A program made the translations under genes and the position numbers. From Aurantimonas sp. 22II-16-19i (GTDB lineage: Bacteria; Pseudomonadota; Alphaproteobacteria; Rhizobiales; Rhizobiaceae): a stretch of DNA of 64,000 nt. Below are positions 33,302 through 42,328 of the stretch, piece after piece; within the stretch, counting starts at the first letter, position 1; each line of letters opens with the position of its first letter. The notes beneath the pieces were generated by a model. It had not been told where the DNA came from. It did not search any database and worked only from the letters and a program-made list of their open reading frames with translations. The stretch lies in NCBI RefSeq assembly GCF_002088275.1, contig NZ_AQQS01000005.1, forward strand, positions 114,752 through 178,751, written 5' to 3'.

Positions 33302-33757
33302 TCAGTCGGGAATGATCGCCGTGGCCTCGATCTCGACCAGGGCCTCGGGCTCGACCAGATCCGCGACGGCGAGCAGCGCCATCGCCGGATAGTGCCGGCC
33401 GAACAGGTTGCGATAGACGGGGCCGAGATCACCCAGCGAGTTGCGGTAGGTGTCGATGTCCTTCACGTACCAGGTCAGCCGGGCGACGTGCTCCGGGCCC
33501 CCGCCGGCTTCCGCCACGATGGCGAGGACGTTCTTCAGGGTCTGCTCGACCTGCGCGACGAAGCCGTCGGCGAAGACCTCGTTCTCGTTCCATCCGATCA
33601 GGCCGCCGGTCAGGACCAGGCGGCCGCGCCCCGCCAGGCCGTTGGCATAGCCCCTCGGCTTCTTCCAGCTGGCCGGCTGGAGAACCGTCAGGCCCTCCGT
33701 TGCATCCATCTCGCCGCGGGCGGTCTTGCCGGCCGCCGAGGTCCGGGTGACACTCAC
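33302..33757 (-). CDS. RidA family protein (reactive enamine/imine deaminase-like)
   Basis: A 151-residue RidA/YjgF family protein. The chain SWKKPRGYANGLAGRGRLVLTGGLIGWNE is the family opening, and VARLTWYVKDIDTYR and PAMALLAVADLVEPEALVEIEATAI the close. GTG 33757 overlaps the preceding ligase stop as GTGA; ATG at 33706 is a shorter alternative. Such proteins hydrolyse 2-aminoacrylate-type enamines. Here it could deaminate the 2-amino-cyclohexenone-carbonyl-CoA made by the anthraniloyl-CoA monooxygenase/reductase. It is the second RidA unit in the cluster, after the fusion at 30822-32288. Confidence 0.87.
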   Translation of the reverse strand: MSVTRTSAAGKTARGEMDATEGLTVLQPASWKKPRGYANGLAGRGRLVLTGGLIGWNENEVFADGFVAQVEQTLKNVLAIVAEAGGGPEHVARLTWYVKDIDTYRNSLGDLGPVYRNLFGRHYPAMALLAVADLVEPEALVEIEATAIIPD

Positions 33758-35397
33758 GGGCGATCTCCCTGATCTTGCATTTCGTTTTCCGCCTGTCTGC
33801 GCAACGCGAAGCGCTGCAGCTTGCCGGTCTCCGTCTTGGGCAAGGCATCCACGAAGATGACGGATCGCGGGTATTTGTAGGGTGCGAGCTCGCGTTTGAC
33901 ATGCTCCTGCAGGTCCTTGGCGAGAGGCGCGTCCGGCTCGTGGCCCTCGGCGAGGACGACATAGGCCCGCACGATCCGGCCCCTGTCGGGGTCGGGCGCG
34001 CCGACGACACCGGCCTCGGCGACCGCCGGATGGGCGAGGAGGGCCGCCTCCACCTCGGGGCCGGCGATGTTGTAGCCCGAGGAGACGATCATGTCGTCGT
34101 TGCGGGCCTGGAACCAGAAATAGCCGTCCTCGTCCTCGATGTAGGTGTCGCCGGTGACGTTCCAGCCGTTCTCGACATAGACGGCCTGGCGCTCGTCGGC
34201 GAGGTAGCGGCAGCCGATCGGGCCGCGCACGGCGAGCCGCCCGGGCGTGCCCCGCGGCACCTCGTTGCCGGACGCGTCGATCACCTTCGCCTCGTAGCCG
34301 GGAACCGGCTTGCCGGTAGCGCCGGGCCGGATCTCGTCCTCGTCCGCGGCGATGAAGATGTGCAGCATCTCCGTCGCGCCGATGCCGTCCATCAGCCTGA
34401 TGCCGGTGGCTTCGAGCCAGGCGTCGTAGGTGGGTTTCGGCAAGGTCTCGCCGGCCGAGACGCATTTGCGCAGGGAGGACAGGTCGTATTCCTCGATCTT
34501 TCCGAGGATCGCGCGATAGGCCGTCGGCGCGGTGAAGCAGATCGTCGCCCGATACGCGCCGATCGCCTTGGCGAGATCGGGCGGCGAGGCTTTCTCGAGG
34601 AGCACCGCCGAAGCGCCGACCCGGAACGGAAACAGCACGAGGCCGCCGAGCCCGAAGGTGAAGGCGAGGGGCGGCGAGCCGATGAAGACGTCGCTCTCCG
34701 TCGCCTTCAGGACCTTGCCGGCATAGCAGTCGCAGATGACGAGGAGATCCCGCTGGTAGTGGATCGTCGCCTTGGGCGTCCCGGTGGTGCCGGAGGTGAA
34801 GCCGAGGAGGCACGGATCGTCCGCCCGGGTCGGGGCGGGCGTGAATTCGTCGCTCGCCCCATCGAGGAGTTCGCCGAGTTCGCCGCCGGCCGTGCCCGAC
34901 CAGGTGACGACGCGGTGCAGGGTCTTCGACGTGCTTGCCGCCTTCGTCATCTCCTCGGCGAGGGAGGCGTCGCACAAGGCGAGGCCGATCTCGGCCTTGT
35001 CGATGATCTGGGTGAGTTCGCGCGCCCGCAGCAGCGGCATGGTGGCGACGACGATCCCGCCCGCCTTGATGATCGCCATGTAGAGCGCGACCTTGGTCGG
35101 GTTGTTGGCCGAGCGCAGCAGCACCCGGTTGCCGGGAACCATGCCGAGCTCGCCGGTCAGGACGTTGGCCATCCGGTCGATGGTCCGGCTGAGCTCGCCA
35201 TAGGTCCAGCGGAGCCCGGGTGCGACCAAAGCAGGGCGATCGCCCCGGCCCTCTACGACATGCCGGTCGACCAGCTCGACGGTCGCGTTCAGCATCTCCG
35301 GATAGCCGAGCTCTTCCAGATTGACGAAATCCGGCATCGCGTCGGGGGCCGGGAGATTGTCGAGGACAAAGGTGTCGGTATGGCACGAGCCGGGCAT
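33754..35397 (-). CDS. 2-aminobenzoate (anthranilate)-CoA ligase, benzoate-CoA ligase family
   Basis: A 547-residue AMP-forming ligase of the benzoate-CoA ligase family. It has LGFTSGTTGTPKATIHYQRD as the phosphate loop, SAGETLPKPTYDAWLEATG and GIGATEMLHIF in the substrate region, the WFQARNDDMIVSSGYNI hinge, and TETGKLQRFALR with the catalytic lysine. This is the pattern of 2-aminobenzoate-CoA ligases. ATG 35397 is preceded by AAGGGGA; the frame extending further right is shadow. It would convert anthranilate from KynU to anthraniloyl-CoA, the substrate of the 12540-14918 enzyme. It is operonic with acyl-CoA dehydrogenase upstream and RidA downstream. Confidence 0.92.
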   Translation of the reverse strand: MPGSCHTDTFVLDNLPAPDAMPDFVNLEELGYPEMLNATVELVDRHVVEGRGDRPALVAPGLRWTYGELSRTIDRMANVLTGELGMVPGNRVLLRSANNPTKVALYMAIIKAGGIVVATMPLLRARELTQIIDKAEIGLALCDASLAEEMTKAASTSKTLHRVVTWSGTAGGELGELLDGASDEFTPAPTRADDPCLLGFTSGTTGTPKATIHYQRDLLVICDCYAGKVLKATESDVFIGSPPLAFTFGLGGLVLFPFRVGASAVLLEKASPPDLAKAIGAYRATICFTAPTAYRAILGKIEEYDLSSLRKCVSAGETLPKPTYDAWLEATGIRLMDGIGATEMLHIFIAADEDEIRPGATGKPVPGYEAKVIDASGNEVPRGTPGRLAVRGPIGCRYLADERQAVYVENGWNVTGDTYIEDEDGYFWFQARNDDMIVSSGYNIAGPEVEAALLAHPAVAEAGVVGAPDPDRGRIVRAYVVLAEGHEPDAPLAKDLQEHVKRELAPYKYPRSVIFVDALPKTETGKLQRFALRRQAENEMQDQGDRP

Positions 35398-35411
35398 GTC
35401 GGGCGTCCCCT

Positions 35412-36566
35412 TCAACGGGTCTCGGACAGGAGCTGTCGGGCGATGATGAGTTTTTGCACCTCGGTGGCACCCTCGTAGATCCTCAGCGCGCGGATCTCGC
35501 GGTAGAGCGTTTCCGGCACGGAGCCGGAGCGCACGCCTTCGCCGCCATGCAGCTGCACGGCGCGGTCGATGACGCCCTGGGCGCTTTCGGTCGCGACCAT
35601 CTTGGCCATCGCCGCCTCGCGGGTGATGCGGGGGGCGCCGGCGTCGCGGGTCCAGGCGGCGCGGTAGACCAGCAGCGCCGAGGTGTCGATCGCCGTCGCC
35701 ATCTCGGCGAGCGCCGTCTGGGTCAGCTGCATGTCGGCCAGAGGGGCCCCGAAGAGCCGCCGCGTGCGGGACCGCTCCAGCGTCACGTCGAGCGCCCGGC
35801 GGGCGAGACCGAGGGCGGCCGCGCCGACGGTCGAGCGGAAGACGTCGAGGGTGGCCATGGCCACCTTGAAGCCGGCACCCGCCTCGCCGATCCGGTTTTC
35901 GAGCGGGATGCGGCAATCCTCGAACTTCAGCCGGGCGAGCGGGTGCGGCGCGATGGTGTGCAGCCGCTCGGCGATCGACAGGCCGGGCGTGTCGGCCGGC
36001 ACCGAGAACGCCGAGATGCCGCGGGCGCCGGGCGCCTCGCCGGTGCGGGCGAAGACGACGTAGTGGTGGGCGATGCCGCCGTTGGAGATCCAGGTCTTCT
36101 CGCCGTCGAGCCGGACCATGCCGTCGCCGGCGGGTCTCGCGGACAGCGCGATCTCGGCGACGTCTGAACCGGCTTCCGGCTCGGTCAGCGCAAAGGCTGC
36201 GATCGTGCGTCCGATGCGCACCCCCGGCAGCACGGCCTCCTTCAGCGCCGCGCTTCCCGACAGCGTCAGGGCGCCGGTGCCGAGACCCTGCATGGCGAAG
36301 GCGAAATCGGCCAGCCCGTCATGGCGCGCGAAGGTCTCGCGCAGGATGCAGAGGCTGCGCAGGTCGAAGCGGCCGTCCTCGGGCGCGGCGTAGGCGAGGA
36401 ACCCGGCCTCGCCCATGGCGGCGACCAGCCGGCGGCAGCTGGCGTCGACGTCGTGGTGGTCGACGAGGCGGGCGACATGCTCGCTCGCCCAGCGATCCGC
36501 CTCGTCGGCCAGCGCCGCATGGCGGGGCTCGAAGAACGGCCAGGACAGGAAGCTCTTGTCGGCCAC
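35412..36566 (-). CDS. Acyl-CoA dehydrogenase
   Basis: A 384-residue FAD enzyme. Family signatures are [32 protein letters not shown], the [15 protein letters not shown] helix, and the C-terminal [18 protein letters not shown], where the glutamate of YEGATE is the usual base. The start is GTG 36566, two bases after the stop of the crotonase gene; no nearer ATG is available upstream without crossing that gene. It would introduce a 2,3-double bond into the CoA ester formed after ring opening. Confidence 0.9.
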   Translation of the reverse strand: MADKSFLSWPFFEPRHAALADEADRWASEHVARLVDHHDVDASCRRLVAAMGEAGFLAYAAPEDGRFDLRSLCILRETFARHDGLADFAFAMQGLGTGALTLSGSAALKEAVLPGVRIGRTIAAFALTEPEAGSDVAEIALSARPAGDGMVRLDGEKTWISNGGIAHHYVVFARTGEAPGARGISAFSVPADTPGLSIAERLHTIAPHPLARLKFEDCRIPLENRIGEAGAGFKVAMATLDVFRSTVGAAALGLARRALDVTLERSRTRRLFGAPLADMQLTQTALAEMATAIDTSALLVYRAAWTRDAGAPRITREAAMAKMVATESAQGVIDRAVQLHGGEGVRSGSVPETLYREIRALRIYEGATEVQKLIIARQLLSETR

Positions 36567-36568
36567 CC

Positions 36569-37402
36569 TCAGTTCCCCTCGAAGACGGGCTTGCGCTTTG
36601 CCGCGAAGGCCTCGAAGGCGCGGCGGAAATCGCCGGTCTTCATGCACAGCGCCTGGGCCAGCGCCTCGGCGTCGATCGCCTCGTCGATGCCCATCGCCCA
36701 TTCCATCTGCAGCATGCGCTTGGTGACGGAGTTGGCGTAGGTCGGCCCCGCATTCAGCGTGCGAGCGAGGTCGGTGGCGGCCTCGATCGCGCCGCCGGCC
36801 TCCGTCAGCCGGTTGAAGAAGCCCCAGCGCTCGCCCTCCTCGGCGGTCATGGTGCGGCCGGTATAGAGCAGCTCCGAGGTGCGCCCCTGGCCGATGATGC
36901 GCGGCAGGATCGCGCAGGCGCCCATGTCGCAGCCGGCAAGCCCCACCCGGTTGAACAGGAAGGCGACCTTCGCCCCGGCGCCGGCGACGCGCATGTCGGA
37001 CGCCATGGCGATGATCGCGCCGGCACCCGCGCACACCCCCTCGACGGCGGCGACGATCGGCTGCGGACAGGCGCGCATCTCCTTGACGAGGTCGCCGGTC
37101 ATCGTGGTGAAGGCGTGGAGCTCGGGCACGTTCATCCGGGTCAGCGGCTCGATGATCTCGAAGACGTCGCCGCCGGAGGAGAAATTGCCGCCGGCGCCGG
37201 CGATCACCACCGCCGTCACCTGATCGTCGAAGCGCAGGGCCCGGAACGTGTCGCGCAGCTCGGCATAGCTGTCGAAGGTCAGCGGGTTCTTCTTCTCCGG
37301 CCGGTTGAGGGTGACGGTGGCGATCCCCTCGTCGATCGCGAGGCCGAAATGATCCGGGCGGAAATCGGCCAGCGGTGCCACGACCTGCTTCTGGAGCTTC
37401 AT
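36569..37402 (-). CDS. Crotonase-family protein with atypical active site
   Basis: A 277-residue crotonase. The oxyanion-hole segments [12 protein letters not shown] and [15 protein letters not shown] are present, but the first hydratase glutamate position is isoleucine (GAGAIIA), and the second region reads [16 protein letters not shown] with aspartate. That argues against simple hydration and for another reaction of the superfamily, such as hydrolytic C-C ring opening of a cyclic 3-oxoacyl-CoA, as done by BadI-type enzymes. The ATG at 37402 overlaps the MarR stop (ATGA). It sits between the regulator and acyl-CoA dehydrogenase. Confidence 0.86.
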   Translation of the reverse strand: MKLQKQVVAPLADFRPDHFGLAIDEGIATVTLNRPEKKNPLTFDSYAELRDTFRALRFDDQVTAVVIAGAGGNFSSGGDVFEIIEPLTRMNVPELHAFTTMTGDLVKEMRACPQPIVAAVEGVCAGAGAIIAMASDMRVAGAGAKVAFLFNRVGLAGCDMGACAILPRIIGQGRTSELLYTGRTMTAEEGERWGFFNRLTEAGGAIEAATDLARTLNAGPTYANSVTKRMLQMEWAMGIDEAIDAEALAQALCMKTGDFRRAFEAFAAKRKPVFEGN

Positions 37403-37941
37403 GTCTTGCCTCTGCGTCTGGGTTCCGGAATGGCCCCGCCGGTGGCCGACTGGACCGAGGATTTGAGCGAGCCGAGGCGCTGCAGCAGCACGTCCTGGTC
37501 GCGGGCCGGCATGTCCGCCAGAAGCTCGGCGATCCAGTCGCTGTGCGCCTTCGCCATCTTGGCGAAGGTCGCGCGGCCTTCCTCGGTGAGCCGCACGCGG
37601 GCGGCGCGGCGGTCGGTCGGCGAGATCTGCCGCTCGATCAGTCCCTCCTGGACCAGCCGGTCGACGAGGCCGGTGACGTTGCCGTTGGAGACCATCATGC
37701 GCCGTGACAACTCGCCGAGGAGGAGGCCGTCCGGCGAGCGCTCGAGCTGGGCCATCATGTCGAAGCGCGGCAGGGTCGTGTCGAAGCAGGCGCGCATCCG
37801 CCGGCGGATCTCGGTCTCGATCATGTTGGCGCAGGTCAGTAGCCGCAGCCACAGGCGCAGCTCCATCCGGTGGTCCTGGGGGCTCTCCTCGACCTTGGAT
37901 TCGGCGTCGACCGTCTCGCCCTTGCGCCCGGCGATGCTCAC
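37399..37941 (-). CDS. MarR family transcriptional regulator, likely controller of the operator family
   Basis: A 180-residue MarR regulator. The winged helix includes [32 protein letters not shown] and the wing [19 protein letters not shown], with dimerisation helices at both ends. The start is GTG 37941, overlapping the SDR stop (GTGA). It is the second gene of an operon whose promoter holds the palindrome at 38726-38750, consistent with autorepression. MarR proteins such as BadR and CouR control aromatic-CoA pathways and respond to CoA thioesters, so anthraniloyl-CoA is a reasonable inducer guess. That this protein binds all copies is inference. Confidence 0.9.
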   Translation of the reverse strand: MSIAGRKGETVDAESKVEESPQDHRMELRLWLRLLTCANMIETEIRRRMRACFDTTLPRFDMMAQLERSPDGLLLGELSRRMMVSNGNVTGLVDRLVQEGLIERQISPTDRRAARVRLTEEGRATFAKMAKAHSDWIAELLADMPARDQDVLLQRLGSLKSSVQSATGGAIPEPRRRGKT

Positions 37942-38702
37942 AACTCGCCTCCTGCCACGGCGATCGCCTGGCCGGTCACGGCGGAGGCGCCGGCGCTCGC
38001 CAGCCACAGGACGGCGGCCGCCACCTCGTCGGGCCGGATCAGCCGTCCCATGGGATTGGTCCTGGTGAAGGTCTCCAGCAGCGACTCGCGATCGCGGCCG
38101 GTCTTTTCCTGCAGCTTGTCGATCGAACCGGAAACGAGGTCGGTATCGGTATAGCCCGGGCAGACCGCGTTGACGGTGATCCCGGTCGCGGCGAGTTCGG
38201 CGGCCAGCGCCCGGGTGAGGCCGACTGCGGCATGCTTGGCGGCGCAATAGGCGCCGACATAGGCGTAGCCCTTCAGCCCGGCGGTCGAGGCGACGGTGAC
38301 GATGCGGCCGTGGCCGCGCTCCTTCATGGCCGGCACGACGGCGCGCATGGCCACCAGCATCGGCTCGAGGTTCAGCGCCATCATGCGCCGCAGCTGGTCG
38401 ACGTCCGTCCGCGACAATGGCGCGGTCTCGGCGCCGCCGGCATTGTTGACGAGGACGTCGATCGGGCCGCACCGCTCGGCTGCTGCTGCCAGCGCTGTCG
38501 CGAGAGCTTCCGGATCCGCGACGTCGGCGGCGATCGCGTCGGCCGCGCCGAGTTCGGCGCGGCAGCGCTCGGCACTGTCCGGGCTGCGGCCATGCACCGT
38601 GACCGTATCGCCCGCCGCGACGAAGGCGGCCGCCACCGCCCGGCCGATGCCGCGGGTGCTGCCGGTCACGAGGATATGGCGGGGGCGGGGTTCGCTGGGC
38701 AA
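37938..38702 (-). CDS. Short-chain dehydrogenase/reductase (SDR)
   Basis: A 254-residue classical SDR. The cofactor loop TGSTRGIG is at about residue 13, NNAG near 88, catalytic serine in IVTVASTAG, and YxxxK as YCAAKHA. An arginine after the second strand ([11 protein letters not shown]) favours NADPH. It starts at ATG 38702, only 24 bases from the operator centred at about 38738, and is the first gene of the seven-gene minus operon that includes the MarR regulator. It may reduce or oxidise the ring carbonyl of the dearomatised CoA ester. Confidence 0.92.
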   Translation of the reverse strand: MPSEPRPRHILVTGSTRGIGRAVAAAFVAAGDTVTVHGRSPDSAERCRAELGAADAIAADVADPEALATALAAAAERCGPIDVLVNNAGGAETAPLSRTDVDQLRRMMALNLEPMLVAMRAVVPAMKERGHGRIVTVASTAGLKGYAYVGAYCAAKHAAVGLTRALAAELAATGITVNAVCPGYTDTDLVSGSIDKLQEKTGRDRESLLETFTRTNPMGRLIRPDEVAAAVLWLASAGASAVTGQAIAVAGGEL

Positions 38703-38725
38703 GTCTGCATCCGGACGTCGTGGAA

Positions 38726-38750
38726 GATGTTTTAGCCTTAAACTATTTTC
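38726..38750. promoter_or_regulatory. Palindromic operator, copy 5 (upstream of SDR-MarR operon)
   Basis: On the minus strand the core reads AAAATAGTTTAAGGCTAAAA, a near-consensus copy. It begins only 24 bases upstream of the SDR start codon, so it overlaps the promoter of the operon that encodes the MarR regulator. This position is the main reason to assign the operator family to that protein. Confidence 0.78.
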
Positions 38751-38840
38751 CCGGCGCTTCGCAACGTCGTCGTGCCGGTCTCGTGGTGCCGGCCCGGCCG
38801 GCCGGCGGGTTGCGCCGGGCCGGAGCGCCGGGCGTATGGC

Positions 38841-40106
38841 TCAGGCGTTGGCGGCCCGGCGCTCCGGCTCGGCCCGTTCGGCCTCGGTGGCAAAGCCCGC
38901 CTTGCCGGCATAGCCGCCGACGATCGCCTTCAGCTCGGCCCGGTGGATGACGTCCTCGACATTGGCAAAGCCCGCCGGCGCACGTTTCTCGACCTCGTCG
39001 ATCACCCGCTCCGGACCGCCCTTGCGGTTCATCCTGACGACCTCGGCGGTGATCGGCAGGCGCTCCTTCTCGTAGGCCCAGAGTGCCTGGCAGGGATGGT
39101 CCGCCCGGGAGAGGTTGTCGGCGAGGCAGCGGGCGTCGAGGATCGCCTGGGAGGCGCCGTTGGAGCCGACGGGATACATCGGATGGGCGGCGTCGCCGAG
39201 CAGCGTCACCCGGCCGAAGGTCCAGCGGGGCAGGGGATTTCGGTCGCACATCGGGTATTCGAAGGCCATGGGCGTCGCCTCGACCAGGGCCGAGACGTCG
39301 AAATCCGGGATCTTGAAGCGGCTGGCATAAGGCAGGACCAGCGCGCGCTGGGCGATGCGCGACCAGCTCTCCTTCGGCGGCGGCGACTTCGCCCCGTCGG
39401 CCATCTTGATGTTGACGACCCAGTTCATCAGCTGTTTGCCGTTCTCGGCCTCGGCGATGGGGTAGAGCACGAATTTCGCCCCCATGCCGCCGCCGATCGC
39501 CATCGTCCGGCCGTCGCGCCAAGGCGTCCACTCGGTGGCGCCGCGCCACATCACGACGCCGTTCCAGGAGGGCGCGCCCTCGTCGGGATAGAACAGCCGC
39601 CGCGCCGCCGAATGGATGCCGTCGGCGCAGATCAGGACGTCGCCGCGCACCGTGGTGCCGGCGCCGCCCCTGACGCTGTCGGTGAAGTGGGCGGTGACGC
39701 CGCCTTCGTCCTGGATGAAGCCGGCAAGGGCGAGCCCGGTCTTCACCGACTGGGGCCCGAGCCTTGCGATCACCGCGTCGTGGATCAGCTTCTGCAGCCG
39801 GCCGCGATGGATCGAGAACTGCGGCACCGGATGGCCGGCGTCGATGCCGCGCAGCTCGCGCCACACCTCCTGGCCCTGGCGGTTGTAGTAGCGCAGCTCC
39901 CGGGTGCGGATACCGGCATTGTCGAGGGCCGGGAGAAGGCCGATCTCGGCGAGTTCGCGGATCGCATGGGGGAGCGTGTTGATGCCGACCCCGACCTCGC
40001 GCACCGCCGGCGACTGCTCGTAGACCTCGGCGCGGATGCCGCGCTGATGGAGCATCAGCGCGGTGGTGAGGCCGCCGATGCCGGCGCCGACGATGATGAC
40101 CTTCAT
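38841..40106 (-). CDS. FAD-dependent aromatic monooxygenase (class A flavoprotein)
   Basis: A 421-residue flavin hydroxylase. It has the N-terminal GAGIGGLTTALMLHQRG dinucleotide motif, a DG-type motif VLICADGIHSAARR, and the second FAD motif LLGDAAHPMYPVGSNGASQA near residue 305. It resembles salicylate/phenazine-type hydroxylases, but the substrate cannot be assigned. It follows the cupin gene by 89 bases in the same direction, so the two may cooperate in hydroxylation and further conversion of an aromatic compound. It ends 138 bases before the SDR-MarR operon start. Confidence 0.88.
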   Translation of the reverse strand: MKVIIVGAGIGGLTTALMLHQRGIRAEVYEQSPAVREVGVGINTLPHAIRELAEIGLLPALDNAGIRTRELRYYNRQGQEVWRELRGIDAGHPVPQFSIHRGRLQKLIHDAVIARLGPQSVKTGLALAGFIQDEGGVTAHFTDSVRGGAGTTVRGDVLICADGIHSAARRLFYPDEGAPSWNGVVMWRGATEWTPWRDGRTMAIGGGMGAKFVLYPIAEAENGKQLMNWVVNIKMADGAKSPPPKESWSRIAQRALVLPYASRFKIPDFDVSALVEATPMAFEYPMCDRNPLPRWTFGRVTLLGDAAHPMYPVGSNGASQAILDARCLADNLSRADHPCQALWAYEKERLPITAEVVRMNRKGGPERVIDEVEKRAPAGFANVEDVIHRAELKAIVGGYAGKAGFATEAERAEPERRAANA

Positions 40107-40195
40107 GGCTCTTTCTCCCTCAATCCCGCCTCCGCGGATGAATCACCACCGGCTCGGCCCCTTCATCTGGGCCCATCGAGCCGCCTCAGTCTGGC

Positions 40196-40654
40196 TCAGG
40201 CCGCGTCCGGCGGCGGCAGGAAGTCCACCTCGTGGCGCGCGGCGACGGCGACGACCTCGGCCGGATCGGCCTGCGGCCCGAGATTGTGCAGCGCCCAGAA
40301 GAGGTCGTAGAGCCGCTGGGCCGGCGAGACCCAGAACAGGCACTTCACGTCCGTATCGGTCTTGTTGAAGAGGCCGTGGGGAATGCCCTTCGGCAGGCGC
40401 ACCAGGTCGCCCGGCTCGGCGAATCCCTCCTTGCCGTCGAGGAGGACGTCCAGCCGGCCCGACAGGATGTAGACGAACTCCTCCTGGGTCGGATGGATGT
40501 GCGGCGGCACGAAGGTGCCGACATGGAACGTCGCATGCCAGGAGAAGGAATCGTGCGAATGCTGCTTCGGCACGTAGGTCTGGCCGAGGATGTTCCAGCT
40601 GATGCCGTCCATCCCCTCATTGGCCTTGGATACGCCGATGGTCATCACTGGCAT
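40196..40654 (-). CDS. Cupin-domain protein
   Basis: A 152-residue single-cupin protein. Motif 1 appears as PPHIHPTQEEFVYILSG (two histidines and a glutamate for metal) and motif 2 as LPKGIPHGLFNK (third histidine), so a mononuclear metal site is probably intact. The C-terminal 40 residues are helical (RLYDLFWALHNL). ATG 40654 follows AAGGA by 9 bases; ATG 40696 would add 14 residues of weak character. It could be a small dioxygenase, isomerase or sensor; the neighbouring flavin monooxygenase suggests an oxidative role. Confidence 0.75.
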   Translation of the reverse strand: MPVMTIGVSKANEGMDGISWNILGQTYVPKQHSHDSFSWHATFHVGTFVPPHIHPTQEEFVYILSGRLDVLLDGKEGFAEPGDLVRLPKGIPHGLFNKTDTDVKCLFWVSPAQRLYDLFWALHNLGPQADPAEVVAVAARHEVDFLPPPDAA

Positions 40655-40718
40655 GGGGTGTGGTCCTTGTGTGAGTGCTATGAGCGGTGTGTTCATTCGA
40701 GTGGGTCGGGCATTGCCC

Positions 40719-40812
40719 CTTCACCCTCATGGTGAGCCTGTCGAACCACGAGGGTGAAGCCTCCAGGGGGTGCCTGGCGCCCCTCGCCCTTCGACAAGCT
40801 CAGGGTGAGGGG
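40719..40812. repeat. Two adjacent inverted-repeat elements of a dispersed alphaproteobacterial type
   Basis: The 214-base gap between the cupin and livF genes holds two hairpins. The first has perfect 10-base arms (CTTCACCCTC at 40719-40728, GAGGGTGAAG at 40750-40759). The second has 11-base arms with one G-T pair (40780-40790 and 40802-40812) around TCGACAAGCTC. The sequence type, with CTTCGACAAGCTCAGGG, is a familiar dispersed intergenic repeat in alphaproteobacteria. It may act as a transcription terminator after livF. Confidence 0.65.
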
Positions 40813-40868
40813 CTACAGTCTCGGCGGCTCTCCTCGCCGGCCTGCGCGGGAAAGGGCCGTATCCTTCT

Positions 40869-41570
40869 TCACACATGCAAAAACCGCTCCTTCACCGCCG
40901 GCGTCGCCCGCAGTTCCGCGGTGGTGCCCGACCAGGCGACGCGGCCCTTTTCGATCACCACGTGGCGGTCGGCGAACCGGGCCAGCGCGTCGACATTCTT
41001 GTCGATGACGAGGATTGCCTCGCCGGCATTCTTGATCTCGGTGAGGCACGCCCAGATCTCCTCGCGGATCAGGGGGGCGAGGCCCTCCGTCGCCTCGTCG
41101 AGGACCACGAGCCGGGGATTGGTCATCAGCGCCCGGCCGACGGCGAGCATCTGCTGTTCGCCGCCGGAGAGCTGGTTGCCCATGTTGCGGCGGCGCTCCT
41201 TCAGCCGGGGAAACAGCCGGTAGACGGCATCGAGCGTCCATTTCGGCGCGCCCGGCCCGTCGGAGCGATGGGTCGCGACGAGGTTCTCCTCGACCGACAG
41301 CGTCGGGAAGATCTGCCGGCCTTCCGGCACCAGGCCGAGGCCGCGCTTGGCGACGACGTGGGGCGGCCTGCCGGTGACGTCCTCGCCGTCGATCGACACG
41401 CGCCCGCCGCGCGGCTTCAACAGGCCGAAGATCGAGTTGACCGTGGTGGTCTTGCCCATGCCGTTGCGTCCCAGCAGGGTGACGACCTCCCCGGCACCGA
41501 CGAAGAGATCGATGCCAAACAGGATGCGGCTGTCGCCGTAAGCGCTTTCGAGACCTTCGACTTTCAGCAT
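40869..41570 (-). CDS. Branched-chain amino acid-type ABC transporter ATPase (LivF-like), second system
   Basis: A 233-residue ATPase with Walker A GRNGMGKTT, the LivF-typical VPEGRQIFPTLSVEENL, signature LSGGEQQMLAVGRAL and Walker B LVVLDEATEGLAP. Compared with most LivF proteins the switch region is DKNVDALARFADR rather than EQN. ATG 41570 overlaps the livG stop by 7 bases. Last gene of the second Liv transporter operon. Confidence 0.92.
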   Translation of the reverse strand: MLKVEGLESAYGDSRILFGIDLFVGAGEVVTLLGRNGMGKTTTVNSIFGLLKPRGGRVSIDGEDVTGRPPHVVAKRGLGLVPEGRQIFPTLSVEENLVATHRSDGPGAPKWTLDAVYRLFPRLKERRRNMGNQLSGGEQQMLAVGRALMTNPRLVVLDEATEGLAPLIREEIWACLTEIKNAGEAILVIDKNVDALARFADRHVVIEKGRVAWSGTTAELRATPAVKERFLHV

Positions 41571-42328
41571 CGGGCGGCCTCCTCCTCGTCGCCGAGATAG
41601 GCGGCGCGCACCTCCGGATGGCAGCGCACCTCCTCCGGCGAGCCGGTGGCGATGAGCCGGCCGTAGACGAGCACGCTGACCCGGTCCGCCAGGGCGAAGA
41701 CCGCGTCCATGTCGTGCTCGATGAGGACGATGGTGTGGGTCGTCTTCAGTTCGCGCATCAGTTCGACGAGGATGGCGGATTCCTCGTGGCCGGTGCCGGC
41801 CAGCGGCTCGTCGAGGAGGAGGAGCCTGGCGCCCGTCGCCAGCGCGATGGCGATCTCCAGCTGGCGCTTCTCGCCATGGGAGAGGCTGCCGGCGCGCCGC
41901 TGCGCCCGGTCGTCGAGTTTCACGCGGGCAAGGGCCGCCATGGCCTCGTCGTTGAGGCGGCGCTCCTTCGAGGCGGGGCGCAGGAAGCGGAAGCTCGAGC
42001 CGGACCGTGCCTGCACCGCCATCGCGGCGTTCTCGATCACGGTGAATCCGTCGAGGATCGAGGTGATCTGGAAGGAGCGGGCGAGGCCGCGCCGCACCCG
42101 GTCGACCATCGAATGCCGGGTGATGTCCTCGCCGGCGAGGCGGACCGTGCCGGAATCGCATCCGAGACTGCCGGACAACTGGTGGATCAGCGTCGTCTTG
42201 CCGGCGCCGTTCGGCCCGATGATGGCGTGGAGCTCGTTGCTATGGACGTCGAAGCTGACCCCGTCGGTGACGGCGAGGGCGCCGAAGGACTTGCGCAGGT
42301 CGGTGACGGTGAGGAGGGGCTCGTTCAC
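41564..42328 (-). CDS. Branched-chain amino acid-type ABC transporter ATPase (LivG-like), second system
   Basis: A 254-residue ATPase with Walker A GPNGAGKTT, ARSFQITSILDGFTVIEN in place of the usual LivG ARTFQ block, a signature region LSHGEKRQLEIA (LSHGE variant typical of LivG), Walker B LLLLDEPLAGTG and the switch IEHDMDAVF. It overlaps livM (ATGA) and livF (7 bases). Confidence 0.92.
   Translation of the reverse strand: MNEPLLTVTDLRKSFGALAVTDGVSFDVHSNELHAIIGPNGAGKTTLIHQLSGSLGCDSGTVRLAGEDITRHSMVDRVRRGLARSFQITSILDGFTVIENAAMAVQARSGSSFRFLRPASKERRLNDEAMAALARVKLDDRAQRRAGSLSHGEKRQLEIAIALATGARLLLLDEPLAGTGHEESAILVELMRELKTTHTIVLIEHDMDAVFALADRVSVLVYGRLIATGSPEEVRCHPEVRAAYLGDEEEAARC

Noticed and set aside
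40719..40812. CRISPR-like array
   Set aside because: Only two non-identical inverted repeats without regular spacers or cas genes; these are dispersed intergenic repeats.
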